Shown: positions 20,023-30,239 of the stretch, piece after piece
Position numbering within the stretch: position 1 is the first letter of the stretch
How the letters are laid out: each line of letters begins with the position of its first letter
Assembly: GCA_016184115.1 (NCBI GenBank)
Contig: JACPDH010000030.1
Span: 1 to 41,306, forward strand
DNA length: 41,306 bases
Direction: 5' to 3'
Source: Acidobacteriota bacterium
GTDB lineage: Bacteria; Acidobacteriota; Thermoanaerobaculia; Gp7-AA8
Translations under genes and position numbers: made by a program
Notes under the pieces: model-generated
Told to the model about the DNA's origin: nothing
The model's input: only the letters and a program-made list of their open reading frames with translations
Databases searched by the model: none

Positions 20023-23000
20023 ATGAAGCTCACGTGCAAAATCACCCCTCGCGTCGCCTTTCACGCCCTGCTACTCATTGCCGTGTTCGCGCCGGGCGTC
20101 GCGTCGGCGCAGACGCTGACGGTCAGTCCGCTCGCGTGGAACGTGATCGGCCTCGACAGCAACCTCCCGACGTCGGGGCCGAAGAACTTCCCCGTCGGGG
20201 CACGCATCTGCAGCAGCGTCGCGACGACGAATGTGGACGTGAACTTCTTTTGAGATTCAGCAAACGCCAACATTGACCTGCGGCCAGGGTCACTCGCCAC
20301 GGTCACGTTGCCGTCGATCGGCGCGGGAGGGTGCGCCGACGCGTACTTCGAGGCTGAAGTGAATCAGGTGGCGGGGGCGTACGACACGACACGCAGGTAC
20401 CACATCACGGCGACCGATGGATCGGGGACCGTTTCGACGCCGACTCCGCGCGAGCTTTACGTCGAGCATCTCGTGTCGCAAGCGCGCAACGCGGTCACCG
20501 ACGTGAAGTACGGCCCTAACCCGCTGAGCCTCACGTCCGTGGCACCGGGCGGTTCGATGAGTCTCGTCGTCGGCAACACCTACACGATTCAGCTCATCGG
20601 CGGCACGGCGACCCAGGGTTACAACCAGTTCGAAGCGTTCATCAACTTTCCCAACACGATCTTCCAGGTGCTGGGCGTGGCGACGACCTACTCGGCCAAC
20701 GACTCTCCCTACGTGAGCGGCCCGTTTCCCGCGGTTCACGATCGGCTCTACGCCGACGCGTGCCTCTGGCAAAACGATCCGAACAGTCCCGTCTACCGTT
20801 CATGCGTCGGCGGCGACTTCAAGTCGGGCGGATCGAACGTCGTCACGACCTACACGATCAAGATCGTCGGCGGAGGGGGCACGAGCCAGTCGCTCAACAC
20901 GCTGCTCTACGATTTTTCCGGCAGCAGCCACCACTACAACGGCGACTATTCGACCGGAGCGCGCATCGCAAACGTCATCGACCCTACGGCGGCGGCGATT
21001 GCAAAGAGCTTCAGCCCGAATCCGACGAACGTCAACGGCGTGTCGGCACTCACGATCACGTTGACGAACCCGAACCCTGGAGCTCTCGGCGGGTACAACT
21101 TCGTCGACAATCTGCCGGCGAACATGGTCGTCGCGGCGCCTAACGGAGCGAGCACGTCGGGCTGCGGCACGCCCACGCTGACGGCGGTTGCGGGCTCGAG
21201 CTCGATCTCGTTCTCGAACGGGACCCTTGCGGCGAACAGCTCGTGCCAGATCAAGGTGAACGTCACGCCGACGGCGACCGGTACCCTCACGAATACGACA
21301 GACAATCTCTTCATTGATGCGATTGACACCGGCAAGAGCGCGACCGCAGACCTGACGGTGAACACGACGCCACCGCTTCCCCCGGCGCCCTCCAGTTGCT
21401 CGACTCCCGTCACGCTGGCCACGTGGACCATGCCTGGTTCCGGACAGGGGTCCGGTGGTCCCCCTCCTCCCTTTGCGACGAAGGCTCCGGACGTTGCCAC
21501 GGCGACGGCAAGCTACACGACCGTCTCGGGAACGCAGACGATCAGCTCCGCGGTTGGCGACCCCGTCAACGCATGGGGCGGCACGGCTCCGACGCTCCCC
21601 GGTCCTGGCGGATGGGCTGAAACTGCCACCTCGATGAACAACTACTTTCAGTTCGACCTGGATACGTCGAACTACGGAGGTGTCTTCGTTACATTCAGTG
21701 TGAGGCCCGACAATGCCGGCGACTGGGCCAATCCAACGAGCAACGTGTTCATCAATACCAGCGCCGACGGCGGGGCGTTCACCGCATACACACCAGTGCC
21801 CACTGCGGCCAAGAACGCCTGGTCGGCGCTCGTAACGACCGCCGTGCCCACCGGTACGGCTACGACGACATTCCGGTTCGGGCTGGATGGGGCCGGTTCC
21901 AACAAGCCTAACGCCACGGCCTACCTGGACAACGTGGTTTTCCAGGGCTGCCCGCGCCCGAGTCCAGCGACCATCACGAAGTCGTTCGCTCCGGATCCGA
22001 TCGCGGTGAACGGTGTTTCGACGCTCACATTCACGCTCACGAATCCGAACACGGACGCGCTATCCGGTGCGGGATTCACGGACGCGCTACCGGGCGGCGT
22101 GCAGGTCGCGTCGACGCCTGCGGCCGTTACGACCTGCGGTGGAACCTGGACGCCGTCGGCTGGAGCGACGAGCCTATCGTTGAGCGGCGGCACGATTCCG
22201 GGGAGTGGTTCGTGCACGGTCAGCGTCAACGTCACCGCGACGACATCGGGTCCGCACGGAAACGTCAGCGGGTTCCTGTCGACGACCGAGTCGGGAACGA
22301 CGACGACGAGTGTTGCGACCGATTCGTTGACCGCGGTTCTGCCGCCGAGCATCGCGAAGCAGTTTGCGCCGAACCCGATTCTCGCCGGCGCTGTGTCGAC
22401 GCTGACGTTCTCACTCGCCAACCCGAATCAGAACGATGTGCTGAGCGGCGTCGCGTTCTCCGACACCTTCCCGACGTCACCTGGAAACATGGTCGTCGCG
22501 TCGACGCCTAACGCGACGACGAGCGGTTGCGGTGCGCCGGCATTCTCTCCGGTCGCAGGCGCTGGGTCGATTTCGTTTTCGGGTGGCACGATCGCGGCCG
22601 GCGGCACGTGCACCGTGACGGTGAACGTCACCGCGCCCGTCGATGGTACGTACAGCAATACGAGCGGGCCGGTCTCGCACATCATCAACGCTGCGACCGT
22701 GAATGGCAACACGGCGAGCGATTCGCTTAATGTGAACCCGCCGCAACCGGCGATCTCGTTAGGCAAACAGATTGGCCTCGGCGCGAGTGGGCCGTGGCTC
22801 GCGTTCCTTCCCGTGTCCGCAGGTACGCCGGTCTACTACAAGTTCACGGTGGAGAACACGGGCGACGTGCCGCTGAGCCCGATCAGCATTACGGACGACA
22901 CGCTCGACGTCTCCTCCTGCAACGCGACCTTTGCGTCGCTCGCGCTTCCGGTCGCTGTCGCCGCGAACGACGATCACATCGTGGTCTGCGTCGTCGGCCC

Positions 23001-25980
23001 GGTGATCAGCTTGAGCGGCTCGCACACGAATACGGCACACGCGACAGGAACCTTCGGCACGACGGCGTACGATTCGGCGAACGACACCGCGATCTACGCA
23101 ACGACTGGACTCACGCTCGACAAGAGTGCGGCCGAGAGCTCGTTCACGGTGGCCGGCGACACCATCAACTACAGCTACCTCGTGACCAACAGCGGCTCCG
23201 CGACGCTGGCAGATCCGGTGACCGTCGCCGACGACAAGGCAACCGTCTCATGTCCGTCGACGACCACAATCGGCGACTTCGATCTCTTCCTCGACCCGGG
23301 AGAGGCTCTCACGTGCACGGCGGCGTACGTCGTCACCGTGACGGATGTCGCGAGTTCGGGCGTGACCAACATTGCTTCAGCGAGCGCGGACGGAGTCACG
23401 TCTAACAGCGATAGTGTGACCGTTCCACTCGCGAGCGCCGCCGATGTCTCGATCTCGAAAGTGCTCGACACGGTAGGTCCTTTTGTCGCAGGGCAGCCGA
23501 TCCAGTACACACTGACTGTGGCGAACGCAGGGCCTTCGACGGCGACGAGCATTCAGGTCACCGACTCGCCGACGAACCTGACGATTACGAGCGTTTCAGG
23601 AAGCGGATGCGCTTCTCTCCCCTGCACGATCGCAAGCCTTGCTTCGGGCGCGAACACGACGATCACCGTCACGGCGACGATCGTCGCCGTGGGCGCGTTC
23701 GACAACAGCGCGACGGCGACAGGGCTCGAGCCCGACCCGAATCCGGGCAACAACACCGACAACACGGGGAACGGTGGCAACACCGGATCGACACCTCCCG
23801 ACCTTTCGATCTCCAAGAGTGACGGCGGCGCGAGCATTGCGCCGGGCGGGACGGTGGCGTACACGCTGACTTATAGCAACGGCGGCGGGGCCGCAACGGG
23901 CGTTGTGCTGACCGAGACCGTCCCCGCGAACACGACGTTCAACGCGGGGGCAAGCACGGCCGGATGGGTCTGCGTGCCTGACAACAATGCGGGAAGCACC
24001 TGCACACTGGTGATCGGCGCGGTCGCGGCGAGCGGCGGTGGGTCGGTGACGTTCGCCGTGACGGTTGCGACTCCGCTGCCTGGAGGCGTGACGCAGATTG
24101 CGAACACGGCGACGATCGCGGACGACGGAACGAACGGAACCGATCCGACGCCCGGGAACAACACAGGAAGCGACACGACACCGGTGACGGGCGCACCCGA
24201 CATGTCGGTGACGAAGAGCGACGGCGGGGCGAGCGTCGCGCCGGGCGGAACGGTGTCGTACACGCTGAGTTATGGATCTGCGCGCCTAACAACAACGCGG
24301 GAAGCACGTGCACGTTCGCGATCGGCGCGGTCGCGGCGAGCGGCGGTGGGTCTGCGACGTTCGCTGTGACGGTTGCGACTCCGCTGCCTGGAGGCGTAAC
24401 GCAGATCGCGAATAGCGTGACGATTGCGGACGACGGAACGAACGGAACCGATCCGACGCCGGGGAACAACACAGGAAGCGACACGACACCGGTGACGGGC
24501 GCACCCGACATGTCGGTGACGAAGAGCGACGGCGGGGCGAGCGTCGCGCCGGGCGGAACGGTGTCGTACACGCTGAGTTACGGCAGGATGGATCTGCGCG
24601 CCTGATAACAATGCCGGCAGCAGCTGCACGCTGGCGATCGGCGCGGTCGCGGCGAGTGGCAACGGCTCGGCGACGTTCGCCGTGACGGTTGCGACCCCGC
24701 TGCCGGGAGGCGTGACGCAGATTGCGAACACGGCGACGATCGCGGACGACGGTACGAATGGTGCCGATCCGACGCCGGGGAACAACACAGGAAGCGACAC
24801 GACACCGGTCATTGTTGCGGATGTTTCAATCGTGAAGACCCTGACGACTGCGGGGCCGTACACTGCGGGGCAGTCGATCAGCTATTCGCTGGTCGTCTCG
24901 AACAGCGGCCCGTCGACCGCGACCAATGTGCAGGTCACTGACGCACCGACGAATCTGACGATTACCAACGTGACGGGGAGTGGGTGCGCGGCGCTGCCGT
25001 GCACGATCGCGAGCCTCGCGGTGGGAGCCAACACGTCGATCACGGTGACCGCGACGATCGATGCCGCGGGAGCTTTCGACAACAGCGCAACAGTGACGGC
25101 GGCCGAGCCCGATCCCGACCCGTCGAACAACACCGACAACACGGGGAACGGCGGCCTAACGGGAGTCTCGGCCGACGTATCGGTCGTCAAGACGCTCGAC
25201 ACGGCGGGACCGTACTCGGTGGGGCAGACGGTGACCTTCACGTTGACGGTGGCGAACGCAGGTCCGTCTCCGGCGACGAGTATCCAGGTGACCGACACGC
25301 CGGCGAACCTGACGATCACAAACGTGGCGGGCAGCGGCTGCGCGGCGCTGCCATGCACCATCGCGAGCCTTGCGGTGGGAGCCAACACGTCGATCACCGT
25401 GACCGCGACGATCGATGCCGCGGGAGCCTTCGACAATGGCGCAGCAGTCACGGCGACCGAGCCCGATCCGAACGACGGAAACAACAGCGACGAGAATGGC
25501 AACGGCGGAACGGCACCGGCTGGATCGGTCGACCTTGCGATCACGAAGGCGATCTCCACGACGACGCCGGCCGTTGGTCAGCCGTTCGACTACACGATCG
25601 TCGTCACCAACCTCGGGCCCGGCGACGCCACGAACGTCGTCGTGACCGATAGTCTGCCGGCCACCTTCGCGCTCGTCTCCGCAAGCTCGACACAGGGCAG
25701 CTGCAGTGGGACTACGACGGTGACCTGCAGCCTCGGCGCGATGCCGAACGGCGGTAGCGCGACGATCACGATCGCCGGGCACGCGACGGCGGCCGGTTCG
25801 TTGTCGAACACGGCGTCGGTCGCAGCGACCGAGGTCGAGTTGTCGATGGCGAACAACGATGCGACCGCCCTCGCGTCCGCGCATGCGGAGGCGGTGATCC
25901 CGACGCTGGACGAGTGGGGGCTCATGCTCCTCGCGCTCGGTCTCGCGCTCGCCGGCCTCTTCGCGATGAAGCGAATGTAG
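20023..25980 (+). pseudogene. DUF11-repeat surface protein with IPTL-CTERM tail, broken by one TGA and two frameshifts
   Basis: The start has a ribosome-binding site (GGAAGGA) and a signal peptide (MKLTCKITPRVAFHALLLIA...ASAQ). The frame then meets TGA at 20251-20253 (VNFF-stop-DSANANIDL) and stays open in the same frame, so this looks like a nonsense change, probably from TGG. Many DUF11-type repeats follow (KSFSPNP..., KSDGGASVAPGGTVSYTLSY...). Near 24272 and 24588 the frame shifts from 1 to 3 and back to 1; the two deletions (91 and 83 bp relative to the intact repeat) sum to 174 bp. The last part ends with IPTLDEWGLMLLALGLALAG and basic residues, an IPTL-CTERM sorting signal for exosortase-type processing. 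The intact protein would be a cell-surface or matrix protein of nearly 2000 residues. It could be a true pseudogene or partly an assembly artefact. Confidence 0.8.
23802..24830 (+). repeat. Near-identical 399-bp (133-codon) tandem repeats in the DUF11 gene
   Basis: Equivalent points fall at 23815 and 24214 (399 bp apart). The next unit starts 308 bp later, which is 399 minus a 91-bp gap. Units two and three are identical over the stretch encoding GAPDMSVTKSDGGASVAPGG and beyond, then both lose the middle of the unit and resume at TGGATCTGCGCGCC. The third lacks 83 bp. Confidence 0.8.
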
Positions 25981-25993
25981 AGATCTCACCCTC

Positions 25994-26025
25994 GGAAAGG
26001 CCGCCCGGTTGCGGGCGGCCTTTCC
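25994..26025 (+). terminator. Strong intrinsic-terminator-like hairpin after the DUF11 gene
   Basis: A perfect 14-bp stem (GGAAAGGCCGCCCG, loop GTTG, then its exact complement) begins 13 bp after the stop codon. The right arm ends CCTTTCC, giving only a short T-rich tail. It separates the DUF11 gene from the Tricorn-type gene. Confidence 0.7.
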
Positions 26026-26101
26026 GCGCGGGGCCGTTGCTCTTCCCTTACACGCTCCTCGCGCTCCGCTCGAATACAATCTCGCGCCGGAGGCTTTCCC
26101 G

Positions 26102-29100
26102 ATGCGCGTCCGCTCGTTTGTTCTCGCTCTCACCCTTCTCCTCGGCGCCGCCACCGCATTTGCAGATGAGGCGCTGACCCGGCTGCTCCGATTCCCAGAC
26201 ATCGAAGGCGAGCTGATCGCCTTCGTCTACGCGGGCGACATCTGGGTCGTCGACGCGAAAGGAGGAGTCGCGCGCAGACTCACGTCGCACGAGGGCATGG
26301 AGCTTTTCCCGAAATTCTCTCCCGACGGACGTTCGATCGCCTTCACCGGTGAGTACAGCGGGACGCGGCAGGTGCACGTCATCAGCGTCGACGGCGGAAC
26401 GCCGAGGCAGCTCACGTTCTATAACGACGTAGGAGTCATGCCTCCCCGCGGTGGCTTCGACAATGTCGTTCTCGGTTGGACCCCCGACGGCAAGAACGTC
26501 CTCTTCCGTGCGAACCGGCTTCCGTGGGGCGAGCGAATGGGGCGTCCCTTCGTCGTGCCAATCGCGGGAGGAATGGAGACTCCACTCGAAGTGCCGGAGT
26601 CGGGGAGTGGGTCGCTCTCACCCGACGGGACGAAATTCGTCTACACGCCGATCGAACGCGAGTTTCGCACCTGGAAGCGTTATCGCGGTGGGCGCGCGCA
26701 GGATGTCTGGATTTACGATCTCGCCAATCACGCCTCCGAGAAGATCACAGACTGGGTGGGAACTGACAACCTGCCTCAGTGGGTGGGCGATACGATCTAC
26801 TTCGCCTCCGACCGCGAGCACACGCTCAACCTCTACGGCTACGACACGAAGACGAAGCAGACACGCAAGCTGACGAGCCACGGCGATTACGACGTCCTCT
26901 GGCCAAGTGGAGGCTCGAACGCGCTCGTCTACGAGTGCGGCGGGTATGTCTATCGGTTCGATCCTGCGAAAGGCGTGTCGACACGCGTGCCGATACGCGT
27001 CTACGGCGACTTCGAGGCCACGCTTCCTTACTTCAAGAACGTGAGCAGCGACATCGAATCGTTCGAGATCTCTCCGAGCGGTGCGCGCGCGATTCTCGTC
27101 GCGCGCGGTGACGTCTTCACCGTGCCGGCCAAAGACGGGAACATCCGCAATCTCACGCGCTCATCCGGTGTCCGCGAACGCGACGCGTCGTGGTCTCCTG
27201 ACGGGAAGTGGATTGCCTATCTGAGTGACAAGACCGGCGAGTACGAGATCTTCGTCCGCTCCGCCGACGGAAGCGGAGACGAGCGTCGTGTGACCACGGA
27301 TGGAAGTGTCTGGCGATTCGAACCGCGTTGGTCGCCCGATGGGACGAAGCTCGCATACGCCGACAAGGATCTGCGTCTCCGCATCACCGACGTTGCCACT
27401 GGCAGGACGATCGATGTCGACCGAGGAGGTTATGGCGACATCACACACTACCGCTGGTCGCCCGACAGTCGCTGGCTCACGTTTTCGAAGGACATCGAGA
27501 CGAGGCTCTCTGCGATCTTCGTCTACGAGCTCGGCTCGGCGAGGTTGACGCGTCTCACCTCTGGCATGACGAACGATCGCGAGCCGGTCTTCGATCCGAA
27601 GGGGCGCTACCTTTACTTTCTCTCCGATCGCGACTTCAACCTGAATTTCAGCAGCTACGAGTTCGTCTATCACTACACCGACTCGACCCGCGTCTATCTC
27701 GCGCTACTCACGCCGACCACGCTGGCGCCGCTCCTGCCGAAGAGCGACGAGGAATCGCCCGCGGCCGCGGAAACGAAGAAGAACGAGCTGAAGAAGGATG
27801 AACCGAAGAAAGGGGAGGCGAGCGCGAAGCCCACGCCCCCCGCGGTCGCGGTCTCGATCGAGGCGGCGGGATTCGAGTCGCGCGTGCGTGCAGTGCCTGG
27901 ATCGGCGGGAAGCTACTCGCAGCTCGCCGCGACTGCCGACGGGCCGATCTACCTCGTCGGAGATGACGGCGCGAAACGTCTCGCGCTCTACAACCTCGAG
28001 CAGCGCAAGGAAGAGACGGTGATCGACGGCATCAACGGCTACGCGCTTTCCGCGCAAGGAGAAAAGCTCGCGTACCGGCGCGGAAGCGAGTATGGCATCG
28101 CGGAAGCGAAGGGATCGCAGAGTGGAACGAAGCTCAACCTCGAACGGCTCGAGATGAAGATCGTTCCTCATGAGGAGTGGGCACAGATCTTCGACGACGG
28201 CTGGCGCCTGCTGCGTGACTGGTTCTACGACCCGAAGATGCATGGGCTCGACTGGAACCGGATGCGCGAGCGCTACGGCGCGCTCGTTCCGCACGTCGCC
28301 CATCGCGCGGACCTCGACTTCATCTTTGGCGAGCTCGGCGGCGAGCTCAACGCGGGCCACGTCTACGTCGATTGGGGAGATTTCCCTCGGCCGAAGCGGC
28401 GCGAAGGCGGATTGCTGGGCGCGGAGGTGGTGGCCGATCCTTCGGGCTACTTCCGGGTTGTGAAGATCTTCGCCGGGGAGAACTGGCACGAAGCGTTTCG
28501 TTCTCCCCTCACTGAGCCGGGCGTCCGCGTGCAGGAAGGGGAGTTCATCCTCGCGGTCGACGGATTTCCGACGAAGGGAGTCGAGAATTTCTACCAGTTG
28601 CTCGAGAACAAGGGAGGGCAGGTCGTGACGCTGCTCGTCAACGGCAAACCGGAACCGTTGGGAGCTCACAGCGAGAAAGTCCGCACGATAACGCGTGAGA
28701 CCAACCTCCGCTACCTCGACTGGGTTCGAGGGCGCCGGGAAATGGTGGAGAAGGCGTCGGGCGGAAGAATCGGTTACATCCATCTCCCTAACACCGCAGT
28801 CGAAGGAAACCGTGAGCTCTTCAAACACTTCTATCCACAGGCGGGGAAAGAGGCACTCATCATCGATGACCGCTACAACGGCGGCGGGTTCATTCCCGAT
28901 CGGATGATCGAGCTGCTCGACCGCCCCGTGCTGAGCTACTGGGCACGACGCGGCGTCCAGCCCAGCCAGACGCCGGGGTTTGCGCATCAGGGGCCGAAGG
29001 TCTTACTGATGAATGGATACTCGTCGTCTGGTGGCGACGCGTTTCCATACTACTTTCGCAAGCGCGGGCTCGGAAAGCTGATCGGCACGCGAACGTGGGG

Positions 29101-29368
29101 CGGCCTCATCGGGCTTTCGGGGAATCCGGCCTTTGTCGACGGAGGCGGGCTCAACGTTCCGGAGTTTCGCTTCTTCGACACTGAAGGGATGTGGGCGGTC
29201 GAGAATCGAGGTGTTGAGCCCGACATCGAGGTCGTCGACCGCCCGGAGCTCGTCGCAAAAGGAGAAGACCCGTCACTCGCGAAGGCGCTCGAGGTGCTCC
29301 TCGACGAGTTGGCGAAAGGGCCCAGAAAGCCGGTTACGATCCCCGCTCCGCCCGACGAGTCGAAGTAA
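26102..29368 (+). CDS. Secreted Tricorn-type protease (peptidase family S41)
   Basis: The ATG at 26102 gives a clean signal peptide (MRVRSFVLALTLLLGAATAF-ADE) and has GGAGG upstream; an earlier in-frame ATG only adds a non-coding-like stretch. The 1088-residue protein follows the Tricorn order: an N-terminal beta-propeller with repeated FSPDGRSIAFTG / WSPDGKWIAYLSD motifs (about residues 25-530), a charged lysine/glutamate linker near 570-590, a second propeller-like part, a helical region with H714 (DPKMHGLDW), a PDZ domain (VQEGEFILAVDG) and the S41 catalytic part with DDRYNGGGF and GYSSSGGDAFPY. S976 is the likely nucleophile by alignment to Tricorn. Archaeal Tricorn is cytosolic; the signal peptide predicts a periplasmic enzyme here, as is common in bacteria of this type. 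It would degrade peptides. Confidence 0.92.
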   Translation: MRVRSFVLALTLLLGAATAFADEALTRLLRFPDIEGELIAFVYAGDIWVVDAKGGVARRLTSHEGMELFPKFSPDGRSIAFTGEYSGTRQVHVISVDGGTPRQLTFYNDVGVMPPRGGFDNVVLGWTPDGKNVLFRANRLPWGERMGRPFVVPIAGGMETPLEVPESGSGSLSPDGTKFVYTPIEREFRTWKRYRGGRAQDVWIYDLANHASEKITDWVGTDNLPQWVGDTIYFASDREHTLNLYGYDTKTKQTRKLTSHGDYDVLWPSGGSNALVYECGGYVYRFDPAKGVSTRVPIRVYGDFEATLPYFKNVSSDIESFEISPSGARAILVARGDVFTVPAKDGNIRNLTRSSGVRERDASWSPDGKWIAYLSDKTGEYEIFVRSADGSGDERRVTTDGSVWRFEPRWSPDGTKLAYADKDLRLRITDVATGRTIDVDRGGYGDITHYRWSPDSRWLTFSKDIETRLSAIFVYELGSARLTRLTSGMTNDREPVFDPKGRYLYFLSDRDFNLNFSSYEFVYHYTDSTRVYLALLTPTTLAPLLPKSDEESPAAAETKKNELKKDEPKKGEASAKPTPPAVAVSIEAAGFESRVRAVPGSAGSYSQLAATADGPIYLVGDDGAKRLALYNLEQRKEETVIDGINGYALSAQGEKLAYRRGSEYGIAEAKGSQSGTKLNLERLEMKIVPHEEWAQIFDDGWRLLRDWFYDPKMHGLDWNRMRERYGALVPHVAHRADLDFIFGELGGELNAGHVYVDWGDFPRPKRREGGLLGAEVVADPSGYFRVVKIFAGENWHEAFRSPLTEPGVRVQEGEFILAVDGFPTKGVENFYQLLENKGGQVVTLLVNGKPEPLGAHSEKVRTITRETNLRYLDWVRGRREMVEKASGGRIGYIHLPNTAVEGNRELFKHFYPQAGKEALIIDDRYNGGGFIPDRMIELLDRPVLSYWARRGVQPSQTPGFAHQGPKVLLMNGYSSSGGDAFPYYFRKRGLGKLIGTRTWGGLIGLSGNPAFVDGGGLNVPEFRFFDTEGMWAVENRGVEPDIEVVDRPELVAKGEDPSLAKALEVLLDELAKGPRKPVTIPAPPDESK

Positions 29369-29396
29369 GGCGGGCGACGAGGCGAAGGTCTCGCAG

Positions 29397-29417
29397 GGGC
29401 GACCCGCCGGGTCGCCC
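29397..29417 (+). terminator. Perfect hairpin after the Tricorn-type gene
   Basis: GGGCGACCC-gcc-GGGTCGCCC forms a perfect 9-bp stem 28 bp after the stop codon. There is no T-run, so termination by this alone is uncertain; it may be an RNA-stabilising hairpin. Confidence 0.45.
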
Positions 29418-29529
29418 ATTGGCTGGCTGCGCGACGCGGTCGCGCTTCGGTGCGCGGATTGACGAGTCCGACTGACGTTGCGGCGGTCGCAATGAAGGGT
29501 GTTTCGCGCGAGGAGTGCGGAGAAGAAAA

Positions 29530-29556
29530 GAAGAGCGGCCTCAGCGGCCGCTCTTC
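29530..29556 (-). terminator. Intrinsic terminator of the VWA/OmpA-lipoprotein operon
   Basis: On the minus strand an 11-bp perfect stem (GAAGAGCGGCC with loop GCTGA) starts 24 bp after the OmpA-like stop codon and is followed by CTTTTCTTCT. The T-rich tail on that side gives the direction. Confidence 0.75.
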
Positions 29557-29580
29557 CGGATCAGATCTCGAAGGGAGTGA

Positions 29581-30198
29581 CTACTCGAGAACGACGATGA
29601 CGACGCGGCGGTTCTGTCCGCGGCCATCCTTCGTCTTGTTGTCGGCGACCGGAGCCGTCTCGCCGTACGAGATCGTCGACATGCGGCCGAGCGGAAGCGA
29701 GTGCTGCTTGTTGAGGTAGCGGCGGACCGACTCGGCGCGCTGCTGGCCGAGCATCTCATTCGACGCCTCACTGCCACGGTTGTCGGTGTAACCCTGGATC
29801 TCCACGTACACGGCGCGGTCGAGAGCCTTGACCTTGCCCGCGAGCTCGTCGAGAGCGGCGGTTGCGGTCTCGTCGAGGACCCACGAGCCGGTCTTGAAGC
29901 GGATGCGATCTTCGTTGAAGGTCTGCTCAAAGACGACCTTACCCTTGGCGAGCATTCCTGCCTCTTCGGCGCGCTTGAGAGCGTCGGCCGAGCTCTTGCT
30001 CAGCTCGTCGAGCTTCACGTCGGTCTGGCGCTGCTTCTCCTGGAGGTCTTCGACCTGGCCGGAGACTGATTCGATCTTCTGGTCGGTCTGGGCGGTGGCG
30101 GCGGCAATCTTCTCGTCGACCTGCTTCTGCGTGGCGCAGCCGGCGGCGACGACGGAGCTCAGCACGAGCGTGGAGAGGATACTGATAGTACGTTTCAT
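29581..30198 (-). CDS. OmpA/Pal-like peptidoglycan-associated lipoprotein
   Basis: A 205-residue lipoprotein: signal MKRTISILSTLVLSSVVAAGC with lipid-accepting C21, then a short Lpp-like coiled coil (ATQKQVDEKIAAATAQTDQK and following heptads to about residue 80), then an OmpA C-terminal domain (VYVEIQGYTDNRGSEASNEM, RAESVRRYL, GRGQNRRVVIVV). The motif TDxxG...N..LxxxRA..V is the peptidoglycan (diaminopimelate)-binding signature. It should tether the outer membrane to the cell wall. The start at 30198 is preferred over an upstream ATG because it gives the lipoprotein signal and has AAAGGA before it. It lies 41 bp behind the VWA gene and is probably co-transcribed. Confidence 0.92.
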   Translation of the reverse strand: MKRTISILSTLVLSSVVAAGCATQKQVDEKIAAATAQTDQKIESVSGQVEDLQEKQRQTDVKLDELSKSSADALKRAEEAGMLAKGKVVFEQTFNEDRIRFKTGSWVLDETATAALDELAGKVKALDRAVYVEIQGYTDNRGSEASNEMLGQQRAESVRRYLNKQHSLPLGRMSTISYGETAPVADNKTKDGRGQNRRVVIVVLE

Positions 30199-30239
30199 CG
30201 GTGTGTCCTTTCGTTCTTTCGTGGTTGTTTCGGTTCGCC

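Noticed and set aside
20251-20253. TGA read as tryptophan or selenocysteine
   Set aside because: TGA is the normal stop for many genes here (for example 1237-1239, 3265-3267, 9574-9576), and I see no SECIS-like hairpin after it; a nonsense change or base error is simpler.
23450-25500. CRISPR-like array in the repeat-rich region
   Set aside because: The repeats are 399-bp coding units of DUF11 domains with conserved codons, not short direct repeats with unique spacers, and there are no cas genes.
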